Of a stretch of DNA of 64,000 nucleotides, positions 1 to 9,594 are shown piece by piece. This DNA comes from Pyropia yezoensis (Eukaryota; Rhodophyta; Bangiophyceae; Bangiales; Bangiaceae). Both the position numbers and the translations under genes were made by a program. Position 1 is the stretch's first letter; each line of letters opens with the position of its first letter. Location: positions 16,373,816-16,437,815 of the forward strand of contig CM020619.1 of assembly GCA_009829735.1 (NCBI GenBank), read 5' to 3'. The notes below the pieces were generated by a model. It was given only the letters and a program-made list of their open reading frames with translations. It was not told the DNA's origin and ran no database searches.

Positions 1-334
1 AACGGGGAGCCCGCGAGGCGCTGCGCCGGGCACACAGTCGCACGACACAGAGGACGAGAAATAGAAAAAGGCACGTCCACTCCTGGGCAGCGCTGGGGGG
101 GACGCACCGTACCTGCTGGGGGGGGGGCGCGCCCGCCCACCCACCCAATCTCCCCCCGCGGGGTGTGCTGGCGGGGTCCCGCCCGGCCCGCAACGCCCGG
201 ATGGGCGGGGCCGCTGCGGCCGTTTCGGCGTGCGCGCTGCCGCCCAGCCGCCAGCCCGCCGCACAGGCAGTCGCAAGAGCGGGCCCCCCTCGCGTTGGGC
301 GAGCCCTCCTCCCCCGGCCCTCCGGGAGGGGCAC

Positions 335-345
335 TGCATAAAAGG
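335..345 (+). promoter_or_regulatory. TATA-box-like element TGCATAAAAGG
   Basis: This AT-rich island lies in very GC-rich DNA about 235 bp before the first well-supported coding exon of the membrane-protein gene. A near-identical motif (TGCATAAGAG) precedes the metallothionein gene at 56032, which supports its being a core promoter. The expected transcription start would be roughly 25-35 bp downstream. Confidence 0.45.
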
Positions 346-579
346 TGCGCTCCCAGCTGCACCCTGGCCCGCCCACCCGCGCTCTCGCCGTGCCGTGCCG
401 CCTCCCCGCGCGCCTGCTGCCTGTGCCCCTCCCCCTCCCATCGGTGGATGCAGGCCTAACCCATCCCCCCCGCGGCCACGCGTGCACGCACCCACCCCTT
501 CCGCCGAGCTCGCTCATCCGCCAACAAGCCCCTTCCCCCCCCCCCCCCCCCCCATCCCGTTCCTCATTGGCTTCCTCAG

Positions 580-1421
580 CGATGACGTGTCTGCCATCTT
601 GGCGCTTTGCTCTGTCGTCCTCATCATCCCCACCGGCTTGTGCCTGTGGTGGAAGCCCGGGTGGTTTGTGGTGGCCTCTGCCGTGCCCTCCCTCGTCCTC
701 GGCGAGCTCCTCGGGGTGGACGCCGTCATGCAAGCCTTTGACGTCGACGGCTCGGGCCGCCGCACCGCCATTGGCGCGGCCCTTTACACGATCTTCGCGG
801 CGGCCTCGGCGGCGGTGGGCACCCTCCATGAGTACGGGTCCAAGCGGTGTGCCAAGAAGCGGCACGTGGCGATTGCGCTGGGCCTGACCACCGCGGGGGG
901 TGTGGCCAGTATCTGGCAGCTGCTGGTGCACCTCACCGAGTCGGGCGACACGTCCGTGCCCGGCCCGGAGCACGTGTGCGACGCGCACGGCGAGATTTGC
1001 AGCGTGCGCTTTGCCGTCGCGGTGGTGCTGCTGTGGGTGTCCCTCGCGTCGCAGGTGGCGATCGAGTGCTGCCGGAAGCGGCTGTACGCCAAGCCGCAGG
1101 TCAGTTGGCTGATCGAGTCGGGGCGGGTTGCGGGTCCTCATCATCCTTGCGAGTGTGATCACCTCCTCTGAGCGGGCGGCCGAGTATGTGGTGCCCAACG
1201 ACCTGGTCGGCCGGTACAACCTGCTGACCACCATTGTGGGGCCCTACCTCGGCTACTTTGCCACCAGCTGGCTCTACAGTACGACGTACAGACCCCGCAC
1301 GGAGGGGGGGGGGGCTGGGGGGGACGACGCGGCGGCCGACGCAGCGGAAAAGGGGGCGGCGGGGGTGGCGCCGCCGCCGCCCGCCGCCGCTCCGCCTGCC
1401 GCCCCCCCGCCCGCCGCGTGA
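580..1421 (+). CDS. Multi-pass membrane protein, two exons (5' end unresolved)
   Basis: The first exon runs to 1099, followed by a GT-AG intron at 1100-1172 (73 bp; starts GTCAGT, ends CCTCTGAG, phase 0). The second exon at 1173-1421 ends in TGA. Without the intron the frame is lost, which is why I accept it. The protein shows five or six hydrophobic segments (beginning SAILALCSVVLIIPTG, then WFVVASAVPSLVLG, an ALYTIFAAASAAV stretch, ALGLTTAGGVASIW, FAVAVVLLWVSLAS, and TIVGPYLGYFATSW after the intron) and an Ala/Pro/Gly-rich tail. No in-frame ATG lies between the TATA box and the first helix. A pyrimidine-rich tract ending TTCCTCAG at 579 may be the acceptor of a further upstream intron. A 19-C run at 535-553 also makes the 5' frame uncertain. 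I do not recognise the family; four-to-six-helix Frag1/DRAM-like proteins are a loose thought only. Confidence 0.6.
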
Positions 1422-1489
1422 GGAGGTGCGCGCCGGCCGACGCTACGGAAAATGTGCGGGATATCCAGTCAAATCGACTGTCGGATGAG

Positions 1490-1892
1490 TCACATTTTTG
1501 CCTTGGCGTCCAACACAGCCGACAGGACCTGGGCTGCGAAAAACATTTTCAAGACAGGCCGGGCCCCGTGCCACGAGGTCGGCCCCCAGCGTGCCATGCG
1601 TGACGCAGGGCTCTGAAGGGCTTGCCGCGCATTCTCAAGAGCAAACCCCAGTCTGCCCCCAGCCCTTCCCCCGTCTCCCCCTTCCGCTCTTGCCCCCGGT
1701 GTCGGTCGCCCCTCCTCCACCTTCGGCATCCCGAGTCCCCCCCCCCGCGGCCACCCCTTGGCCCTTCAACCCCCGTCACCCCTTGCCCCTCCTAGCCCCC
1801 GTCACACCCTGCCGTCCCACCGTCGCCCACCCTCCGCCACCCCCCGCACCTCCCCCCCCTGCCACTCCCTACCTCCCCACCCCGCCACTTGA
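1490..1892. other. Pyrimidine-rich spacer without recognisable gene
   Basis: This is a C/T-rich stretch after the membrane-protein gene. Open frames here are proline-rich readings of the base composition on either strand and show no domain. Confidence 0.5.
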
Positions 1893-2312
1893 TGCCCCTG
1901 CCCGCTTTTTCCCTGTTTCCCCTTGCTCTCTCTTTCTCCTTCCCGCGATGACGACAACCTTGGTGGCGCCCCCCCCCCCCCTTCGCTTCTTTGCGACCTC
2001 GCTTTTCCCTGTCCTTTTCCCCTCTCCCTGTCCCCCCTCGCTTTGACGACAACCTTAATGGCGCCCCCCCCCCCCCCTTCGCTTCATTGCGACCTCGCTT
2101 TTCCCTGTGTCCTTTTCCCCTCTCCCTGCTTCTCCTTCCCGCGATGACGACAACCTTGGTGGCGCCCCCCCCCCCCTTCGCTTCTTTGCGACCTCGCTTT
2201 TCCCTGTGTCCTTTTTCCCTCTCCCTGTCCCCCCTCGCTTTGACGACGACCTTGGTGGCCCCCCCCCCCCCCCCCTTCGCTTCTTTGCGACCTCGCTTTT
2301 TCCCTGTGTCCG
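1893..2312. repeat. Tandem repeat, about 96-101 bp unit, four copies
   Basis: Each unit holds a GACGACAACCTT-type core followed by a poly(C) run, then CTTCGCTTCTTTGCGACCTC and TTTTCCCTGTG. Cores lie near 1947, 2042, 2143 and 2239. Copies alternate between a TTCCCGCGATGACGAC and a CCTCGCTTTGACGAC entry, so the array looks like two rounds of a two-unit higher-order repeat. The C runs differ in length between copies. Confidence 0.75.
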
Positions 2313-2920
2313 TTTCGGATGGATATCGAGCTGAAACTGCCCTCAAATTGAGTGAAAGAATTCCCGTAGGGCGAGCGGGTCTGGCTGTGAGGGGGCCGCT
2401 CCCCACTGCGTCCCAGTCCCCGCCACAAGAGAAACGACCCCCCGCCGTCTTGTTTGTTTTTTGCTTTTCGACCTGAACGAGTTGGCGGGGACTGTGGAAA
2501 CGCGATCTTTGTCCGGTGTTGCCGTGGCTGCCGATCTGGACGAGCCCCCGCTTGAGAGGCCCTCTTCCTGCGCAGTGCCCCTTAAACCGTCGTCGCGCGC
2601 AAAGCCGGATTCTCTTGCTTTTTTTGCGGAATCGCGTGCAGGCCGCTCCTGGCACATTCTTGATCAGGCCATACAAACGGTTGCTCTCCGACTTCTGCGT
2701 GCTTTTATGCACGCTTGCACGTGACGGTGAGTTTCGCTGCGACGTGCACAGCTAGGATGGTCGTGAAGCGCACGCCACGGCGCTTCTCCTCGTATGAGAA
2801 AGCATGCCCGCAGCGACCCGGTATCCATGCGTGCAAGCGTTTGCGTGAATTTGGATCGAAAAAGTGGGCAAGCGGTGGCTGTGGGAGGGTGCGCAAGGTC
2901 CCGCGCAAGTGGATTGGGGC
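2313..2920. other. Unassigned, less GC-rich sequence
   Basis: Short open frames occur on both strands (for example 2461-2724 plus and 2343-2657 minus). None shows a domain, a splice signal or a convincing start, and I see no RNA gene. Confidence 0.4.
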
Positions 2921-3070
2921 CACGGCAATGCCCCGTTTGCCCTCCCACGGCAATGCCCCGATTGCCCTCCCACGGCAATGCCCCGATTGCCCTCCCTCGG
3001 CAATGCCCCGTTTACCCACTCACGGCAATGCCCCGTTTACCCGCCCACGGCAATGCCCCCCCACGGCAGC
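2921..3070. repeat. 25-bp minisatellite, six units
   Basis: Units start at 2921, 2946, 2971, 2996, 3021 and 3046, with the core CACGGCAATGCCCCG followed by a variable TTTGCCCTCC/ATTGCCCTCC/TTTACCCACT half. A truncated unit follows at 3062. Spacing is exactly 25 bp, so there are no spacers of the CRISPR kind. Confidence 0.9.
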
Positions 3071-3934
3071 CGCGCCGTCGCTGCCACCACACCCGCCGCG
3101 TCGGCGGCGACGGCGGCGGGCAGGGCGGCGGCGAGCGAGGCCGCCCACCCCCCGCCGGCCGGGGCGCCCGCCGCGGCCACGCGGGGTATTACAAGAAACC
3201 CGCGACGACGGTTTAAGACCCACTGCGCTGTACTCCTGATGATGTAGCATAAAGTTCCGAGACTGTCCTTGACGCCTCCCTGTGGCGGGTGCGTCTCTTG
3301 GAGAGGGCCTTTCCATCCCTCTCCCCAGCGGGTCGTGGGCTATACCGCAGGGGGCCGCGCCAGCGCCGTCCACTCGCCGCGGCGCCCCCGCGCACGGGTG
3401 CATCCGGCGCGGCCCTCGGCGGGACCACCGTCGGCTCCCCCCTTCAGCGGCCACGCGACGGACGGCCCACAATCGGACGGATGCGTCGCTGGCGGCGGGG
3501 GGGTTTGACGTGGGGGGGGTGGTGGAGCGGTCGTGGGCGGGGGCGGGGCTGGGGTGGGGGACCGACCTGTGCCTGGCGTGGGTGGGGGTGGGAGAGGCGG
3601 TGCTGCGGGGGGCGGGAAAGGGGGAGGGGGAGGCGGAGGGGGGGGGGACGTAGCGGACTGCCTTGGAGGTTGGGGGGCGGGGGAGGGGGTAGTCCATTGC
3701 GTTGGGGGCTTGTCTAGGCGGGCGAAGGGGGGACGAGGGGCTTTTACAGGCACCCTCAAAGCGCCGTGAGGAGAAGAGCACCGCCGCAGCGTCGCCCGCG
3801 CTATTCTGCGGCGACGCGCCGCCGGGTGCCGTGAGGAAACGGCGGCACGCGTGGTGCCACCGCAGTCCGCGGCGGGCACCGCCCGGGCGGGCCGCCCCGC
3901 CCGGCCGCACCGCCCCCGCCGCCGCTCCCCCGTC
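3071..3934. other. GC-rich low-complexity region
   Basis: This region holds G-rich and C-rich strand-asymmetric blocks (notably 3500-3670) and GCC repeats. Long frames on both strands are Pro/Arg/Gly-rich shadows. It lies just downstream of the minus-strand Myb gene and may include its 3' untranslated region. Confidence 0.4.
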
Positions 3935-4570
3935 CTACCGCCCCCCCCGCCGCCGCGCCGCGTCGACGACCGGGTCGAGACCGGCGAGCCACCCCGCCTT
4001 CATCTCCACCCCCTTGGCGGTCCGCCCTGGAAAGTGCCGCGCCGCCCGCCGCCGCCAGCCGCCCCACCCCGCCGGGGAGCGGAGCAGCCGCCGCAGGCGC
4101 GCCACCTCCCCCGCCGTCCACGGGTCGCCCGCCCGCCCCGCAACAGAGTAGGGCGTGGCGGCGGACGCCACCACCACCGCCCGCGCTGCGGACACCGCCG
4201 CCACTGTCTCCGCGGCGGCGACGTGCGGGTCGGACGCGGCGAGCGCGGCGGCGGCGGCGGCGACGGCGGGTGGCGGCCGGGGGACGGACAGGAGGTCTCC
4301 CCACTCGCGCCACAGCGACCAGCCGCCGCCGAGGAGCGCGGCGCGCAGCGTCGCCACGTCCCGGGCGGGCCAGCCGGCCAGCGCGCCGACAGCGTCGGTG
4401 GCGGCAGCGGCGGCGGCGGCGGCCGCCGCCGTCCCGGCCGGCGCGCCGCGGCGGCGCTTTGGCGGCCGCCCCGCCGCCGCGCCGCCCGCCGCCGCCGCCC
4501 GCCGGGCGCGGGCGCGCGCGGCCACCCGCGCGCCAATCGAGGGGGCGGCCACCGCCACGAGCGCTGGCGC

Positions 4571-4641
<71 letters not shown>

Positions 4642-4704
4642 CCTGCGGCGGCGGCGGCGGCAGCAGCGGCGCCTGCGGCGGCGGCGGCGGCAGCGGCGGC
4701 GCCT

Positions 4705-4754
<50 letters not shown>

Positions 4755-5398
4755 TGCCGCCGCCGGCGGTCAGAGTGGCCGCCCCGACCGCGGCGGGCCG
4801 CCGGCGGCGCCGCCGGGGAGGCGGGGGAGCCTGCCGCCACCGCAGCCGCGGCGGGGGCGGCGCCACCCTTCGTCGCCGGGGCGGCGGTGGCGGCGGCGGC
4901 CGGAAGCGGCGCGCCGGGGCCGCCGGCGATAAAGACCACGTCAGGGACGTTGGTGGCGCCGCCGCCGCCCGCGGGCGGGGCCCACCACGGCCGTTGCGCG
5001 GCGGGGCGGCGCGGGCCGCGGCGGGGGCGGCCAACGCCTCTGTCTATGGTGGCGGCGGCGACGCTGCCGGTGGCGGCGGCCGGCGTGGTGGCGGCGCCGC
5101 CGGTGGCATCGCGGGCGGCGCCGGGCACCTCCCCCCCCCCCCCGCCCCCGCCCGCCGCCGCGGCCGTCGCGGCTGCCGCGGCGGCGCCCGCAGCCGCCAC
5201 CGCCGCGGCGATGAGGGGGCGCCCAGCGGCCGCCCCCGGCCGCGCCGCCGCTTCCGCCGCCGCCGCCACCGCCGTCGGCGGGGGATCCGACGTGGGGAAG
5301 GCCGCCAGGCGGCCAACCCCACTGTCCACCACCGCCGGTGGCGGCGGCGGCGGGACTGGCGACGCGCCCACCCGGGCAACCACCTCCCTGGCGCCCAC
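3935..5398 (-). CDS. Myb/SANT-domain protein with AT-hook and long proline tract
   Basis: A 487-residue frame starts at ATG 5398 (MGAREVVARVG) and stops at 3935. The N-terminal half is Ala/Pro/Gly-rich, with a run of prolines encoded by the (CCG)n tract at 4569-4755. Around residues 310-320 lies an AT-hook-like GRPPKRRRG. A first SANT-like repeat follows (GWPARDVATLRAALLGGGW to WREWGDLL). Near the C-terminus there is a clear Myb/SANT repeat: DPWTAGEVARLRRLL, then WGGWRRRAARHFPGRTAKG and EMKAGWLAG, with the spaced tryptophans that form the Myb core and the FPGRT recognition-helix pattern. Known function of the domains: DNA binding in the nucleus. The opposite-strand frames in this interval are composition shadows. 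The start is uncertain because the frame upstream is not forced closed. Confidence 0.7.
4569..4755. repeat. GGC/GCC trinucleotide repeat with GGC-TGC-GGC interruptions
   Basis: More than 20 near-perfect GGC triplets are followed by three imperfect GGCGCCTGCGGC-containing units of about 33-36 bp and a second pure GGC block. On the minus strand it encodes the polyproline segment of the Myb/SANT protein. It is likely length-polymorphic. Confidence 0.85.
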
Positions 5399-5895
5399 CG
5401 CCTCTGCCTACGTAGCGCTGGCGCACCGGGCGGTGCGGTGCCACCCGCTGCTCGCCCCTGAGGTCGTCACCCTCCTCGCCGACGCCTTTGAGGCACCCCT
5501 CCCCGGCGCCGACGACGGCCTCGCCACCTCCCTCCGCTCCCTCTTTGTCGACGGCCTCGTCGGCGTCGCCCGCGTCGGCGGCGCGCTCGCCGCCAACCGG
5601 GTGGTCGCCCGCTGGGGCGCCGCCACTGCCCCGCCCATTGACGCCTCCTACCTCCGCCGCTACGTGCGGGGGGTGCTGGGCGTCGCGCGGCCGCCGTACA
5701 GCCGCGCGTTTAGTGAGACGCTTCTGCGCGTGCTGGCCACCCCTGGGGGGGTGGGGGTGGTGGGGGGGGCGGGGGGGGGGGGGGGGGGGGAGCGCCGCCG
5801 ACCCCCTCCGTCACCGCGTGCGCGCCTTTGTCGACTGTGCGGTCGCCGCGGAGCTGCATGTGCCCGTGCCGGTGAGCCGCGCGTTGCGGCTGTGA
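5395..5895 (+). CDS. NELF-C/D (TH1) homologue, C-terminal part
   Basis: The protein reads AHRAVRCHPLLAPEVV, then LLADAFEAPLP, SLRSLFVDGLVGVARVGG, YLRRYVRGVLGVARPPYSRAF and, after a 20-G run, DPLRHRVRAFVDCA to a stop at 5895. In order and spacing this matches my recollection of the end of animal NELF-C/D (a HPLQ..VL.LL..LFE segment, an L(I)RYFVTEVLD.IAPPYTSDF segment, and DPVTEFIAHC). NELF-C/D is a subunit of the negative elongation factor that pauses RNA polymerase II near promoters. The reading frame shifts by one across the G run 5771-5790, which may be slippage or assembly error. The N-terminal three quarters expected for the family (about 450 residues) is not visible upstream; that DNA carries the Myb gene on the other strand. 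It could be a terminal exon or a gene fragment. Confidence 0.6.
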
Positions 5896-6639
5896 GGGGG
5901 GAGGGGTGTGGGGGGGGGTGAGAGAAGGTGACGGGCGGGGGCGAGGGAATGGGGGCGGGGGGGGGGGGGGGGACCGTCATGAACCGCGCGCTCCTGATCG
6001 GGTAGGTGTGCTCCCTCCCGTACGGGGGTGCTGCGCACGGGGCGGCGGAGGAGGCAGGGGGGGCGGGCGGGCGGGCCCGCTAGACAAGGCTTCCCAGCCA
6101 GGCCGGCTGCTTCCCCTGGCCAGGGCGACCCGTACGGGCGCCGGCGATCGCGGAGCGGGTATGGGGAGGCGAGGGCGGACGGGGGGTAGGGGGGGTGGGG
6201 GGGCCAACGCGGCACGCCTCTGCACTCTCTGCGGCCGCAGGTGGGCGGGGGGCGGCGTTGCGGCGGCGGCGGCGTTGCGGCGGCGGCGGCGGCGGCGTTG
6301 CGTCGGCGGCGGCGTTGCGGCGGCGGCGGCATTGCGGCGGCGGCGGCGGCGGCGGCGGCTCGCCCCTGCACCTTGCACGGGTGGATAAGGCGAGGGTGGA
6401 CGGCGTGGCACGCACACTGGCTTGTGCCGAGTGGGGGGGCCGCGGGCGGGGCTCATCGCACGGCGCCCACCCCCTCTTCTCGGCGCGCACCGGCGGCGGC
6501 GGCCGCCGCGTGGCGGTGGGCCGCCCGCCCCCCTTCCCTCTTTCTGGCACAGACGTGGCTGTCATAGTCACGGGGAGGGGGTACCCCCCGCTCACGCTCC
6601 GTTCCCACCTCGCCTGCCCCCCCGTTTCCGTCGTACCGG
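5896..6639. other. GC-rich spacer with GCG repeat block
   Basis: The (GCG)n-type block at about 6246-6362 alternates GGCGTTGCGGCGGC units. A short ATG-led stretch at 5979 (MNRALLIG) is followed by GTAGGTGTGC, a possible donor, and a possible acceptor GCCGCAG lies near 6240. I could not tie these to a gene. Confidence 0.35.
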
Positions 6640-6939
6640 TGGGGGCAGGGACAAGGGGCAGGTCGTCGACGTCGGGACCGCCACTCTGGACCACGACGGC
6701 GCGCTCCACCGCGAGCCGACATGGGGGGGGTGGCGGCGGTCGAGGAGCCACTGGTAACGGCGCGGGGGAGGGTCGGCGCGGAGGTGCGCCGGCTGGGGCG
6801 TCGTGTTGGGACTACCGTCAAGGCGGGGGGGGGGGTGGCCACCCCGGCATGGGCGTGGTCTGTGGGCGGCAAATACATAGACGCCGACGGCTTCCCGGTA
6901 GACGTGGTGGAGTCAGGAGCCGTGGCGGGAAGCAGGTGA
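6640..6939 (+). CDS. Hypothetical protein, 3' part
   Basis: Protein-like sequence runs from about KGQVVDVGTATLDHDGALH to a short G run near 6722. A different frame then carries VEEPLVTARGRVGAEVRRLG, WAWSVGGKYIDADGFPVDVV and a TGA stop at 6937-6939. A GTGGGGGCAG acceptor-like site near 6650 could begin the exon. I do not recognise the family. The opposite strand is also open but is Pro/Arg/Ser-rich, so I favour the plus strand with low confidence. Confidence 0.3.
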   Translation, partial: WGQGQGAGRRRRDRHSGPRRRAPPRADMGGVAAVEEPLVTARGRVGAEVRRLGRRVGTTVKAGGGVATPAWAWSVGGKYIDADGFPVDVVESGAVAGSR

Positions 6940-7056
6940 GGGCGAGTGGGGTTGTGGGGAAAGGGGAGGGCGGCGCGTGGAGAGCGACACTCAATGGATA
7001 AGACCACACACAATCAAATGAGGCGCACGGAACTGGACCTGGCGGCGTCGGGTTTC

Positions 7057-8508
7057 TTAAAGCTCAGTCAGCCAAGTCCACGCCCACCACCCCCCCGTGC
7101 CGCCGCTCAAGTCCACGCCCACCACCCCCCCGTGCCGCCGCTCAATCCACGCAACCAGTCCGTAGACCACGGCGGCGGTTGCGACAAGTACCCCCGCGAC
7201 CCCATACGCCACAGTCGACCCCGCCCACTGCATGACTGCAGAGCCACCGACGGTTCCCACATTCGTCCCCACCGTCCGGACGACGCTGATAAACGCCTGG
7301 CCCGTGGCCTGAAGGTGGGGCGGCGCCAGGCGGGACGCCTCTGCCACGGTCGCTATATTCATCAGTGAGAACGTCACCCCATGCAACGGCTCCACAAACA
7401 GCACGTATCGAGGGTCACTGATACACACGTACACCGCCACCTGGACGACGTAGCACGCCATGGCGATGAGGAGCATGGCCGGCGCGCTGAGACGGCGAGA
7501 CAGCCAGGGGCGACCACAAAGAGGGGGACTTCACAAACGACCTGCGCGGGGTAACACAGGAGAAGGGGGGAGGGCATGGTCGCGGGGGGTAAGAGGGAGC
7601 GCGCGCGATAGTGCGAAGGAAAGAGTGTGGGTGAGCAGTGGAGGGGGAGGGGCACAGGGAGGAGGCACGTCCTACGACGGAAAAGACACAGTGGCGAGAG
7701 TCAGGCGGGTCAGGTGGCGAGCTAGTGCAGCAGCGCGTGACAATGACAGGACATGGCCCGCCTTGGCCACAAGAGTAGCGCGGGACAGAGGGCCATGATG
7801 AGCTGCAAAGAGTGTGCGGCCCAACCCCTGAGCGGGGTAATCCATCAGCATGGGGCTTTCCGCAGACGCCTCATGTACATTGAGCCCACGGGGTAGCCGC
7901 CACCCCCACCCCCCCACTTGCCGTACCGTAATGACCACCGACACCCCACAGAGGAAGCTGGAGGAGTGTAGGTCGCCGGGAACACCAGGTTCCCGACCAG
8001 CGCGGTGCCAACGTTGAGGATCATCACCGCAGCGAGAAAGACGGCCGAATATGGGGAGCACAGGAGGGAGGTCGCAAACGCGAACGCGCCGCCAGACTGG
8101 AGGGGGGCCGGGGGCGCCGCCGCCGCCCCGGCAGACGGCGTCGCCACCGCGTCGGCCGCGGCTACGGCCACGGCCGTAGCGGAGGTGCCCTCTGCTGGGG
8201 TGGCGTCGGCAGCGCCATAGGCGGCCGCCGGGGGCGGGGGCGCGGCGACCAGCGGGTGGGCCTCGCGCCCCCCCCCCCCGGCCGGCCTCGCCCCCCGTAG
8301 GTAAAACGCCCACACGACCAGCCCCACCAACCGCCGCCGCGACGGCGGGGCCGAGTCCCGCGTACAGCGCCGACCGCGGGGCGGAGCGGAGGAAGGAGAG
8401 GGCAGTGGGGAGAAGGCGAGCGGCGGTGGCACCCGCGCCAGTGGCGTCCACCGACCGGGTGGCCGCGTAGTAGGCGGCGTGGAGGGGGTATACCGGTAGG
8501 TGAGGGCG
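7057..8508 (-). CDS. MFSD6-like major facilitator transporter, C-terminal half
   Basis: The last exon (7541 down to a stop at 7057) carries VVCEVPLFVVAP, AMLLIAMACYVVQVAVYV, VLFVEPLHGVTFSL, SRLAPPHLQATGQAF and GTNVGTVGGSAVMQW, the hallmark order of the MFS_1-like/MFSD6 family. The preceding exon ends ...CGVSVVIT, followed by an intron 7926-7542 (385 bp, GTACGG to CGCGCAG, phase 0). That exon contains PLHAAYYAATRSV, SALYAGLGPAVAAAVGG, LVGLVVWAFYLRG, a variable Ala-rich loop and SPYSAVFLAAVMILNVGTALVG. Single-base frame changes appear near 8330, 7990 and 7511, so it is either a decaying gene or carries indel errors. The N-terminal helices expected for a full 12-helix transporter are not found; the coding trace ends next to the 54-bp satellite. 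A predicted plasma-membrane or organelle transporter; substrate unknown. Confidence 0.6.
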
Positions 8509-8523
8509 ACGGCGGCGCCGTTT

Positions 8524-8890
8524 GGGAGCGCCCGCGAGGCGCGGTATTGGGCAGGGCAGCGTGCTGCCCTGCCCAATGGGAGCGCCCGCGAGACGCGGTA
8601 TTGGGCAGGGCAGCGCGCTGCCCTGCCCAATGGGAGCGCCCGCGAGACGCGGTCTTGGGCAGGGCAGCGCGCTGCCCTGCCCAATGGGAGCGCCCGCGAG
8701 GCGCGGTATTGGGCAGGGCAGCGCGCTGCCCTGCCCAATGGGAGCGCCCGCGAGGCGCGGTATGGGAGCGCCCGCGAGGCGCGGTATTGGGCAGGGCAGC
8801 GCGCTGCCCTGCCCAATGGGAGCGCCCGCGAGGCGCGGTATTGGGCAGGGCAGCGCGCTGCCCTGCCCAATGGGAGCGCCCGCGAGGCGC
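8524..8890. repeat. 54-bp satellite whose units contain a perfect palindrome
   Basis: Full units begin at 8524, 8578, 8632, 8686, 8764 and 8818. A 24-bp truncated unit starts at 8740 and a partial one at 8872. Each full unit is a GGGAGCGCCCGCGAGRCGCGG half followed by a roughly 32-bp self-complementary half (ATTGGGCAGGGCAGCGC and its reverse complement), which can fold into a long hairpin. The first unit (T for C at the loop) and third unit (ATT to CTT) carry single changes. The 54-bp length keeps frames open on both strands, which explains repetitive open frames here. Confidence 0.92.
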
Positions 8891-9594
8891 CCACCCTATC
8901 CACCCCCACCCCCGCCGCCGCCAAACGGCGGCAGCGGCAGTCCCCTCGTCCCCGCCTCACGAGTGCCGTGCCCTCCCCACACCAACGAGCTGCATGGGAG
9001 AGGACCTCAAAAAGCGAGGCGCGCCGTCGCATGCAACACAGGGCGGGGGGAGGGCCAGGCAGACCTGGCCCTTGAGCGCCCCATCATCCCCACCCTTGCT
9101 GGTCACCCCAAGCGGCCGGGGAGCTGCGTTCCACCCCCCCCACAGCACACAGAATACGTCACGGCGGTGGCGGCGGGCTGACCCTTCCCCCGGCGCGGCG
9201 GACGTTGGACGCGCCCCCCGAGCTCCCTTCCCCCCCCCACTCGTTCTTGACATACATACATACCACTGCAGGTGAGGAGAAGAAAAATAGACACCCACGC
9301 CCGTCCAAGGGACTCGCTTCGTCTCGCAGGCTGAGTTGCAGGGTGAGTTGTCTCTGACACGGTTGCTGAAATCATCCCCCATTTTTAACCACACTTGTTC
9401 CTGTAGCTCGACAAATGAAGCGTTGGAACGTAGTGCACGGCGGCATTAGAGAGCTAATCCCCATTCGCCCGTCGCCCTCGAGCGCGTTCCGGCGGGATGG
9501 ACGGTCATGGTACAGTCAATCCCCGACCTTGTACCACCCCAGTATAAGCCCAGGTGGGCCTAAAACGAGTTGGCCGACAGTCTTCCACAGTCAT
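8891..9594. other. Unassigned spacer
   Basis: No domain is visible in any frame. The sequence is mixed GC-rich with a less biased stretch at 9250-9560. N-terminal exons of the MFSD6-like gene would be expected here but were not found. Confidence 0.35.

Noticed and set aside
2921-3070. CRISPR array
   Set aside because: Plain 25-bp tandem repeat; the variable halves are minor variants of each other, not spacers.
3851-5461. Very long plus-strand open frames over the Myb gene
   Set aside because: Arg/Gly/Ala runs that mirror GGC repeats. The minus strand has real Myb/SANT and AT-hook motifs; only the end of the plus-strand frame (after 5395) carries independent TH1 similarity.
8524-8890. CRISPR array
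   Set aside because: Units are directly adjacent 54-bp repeats with no unique spacers, in a eukaryotic context.
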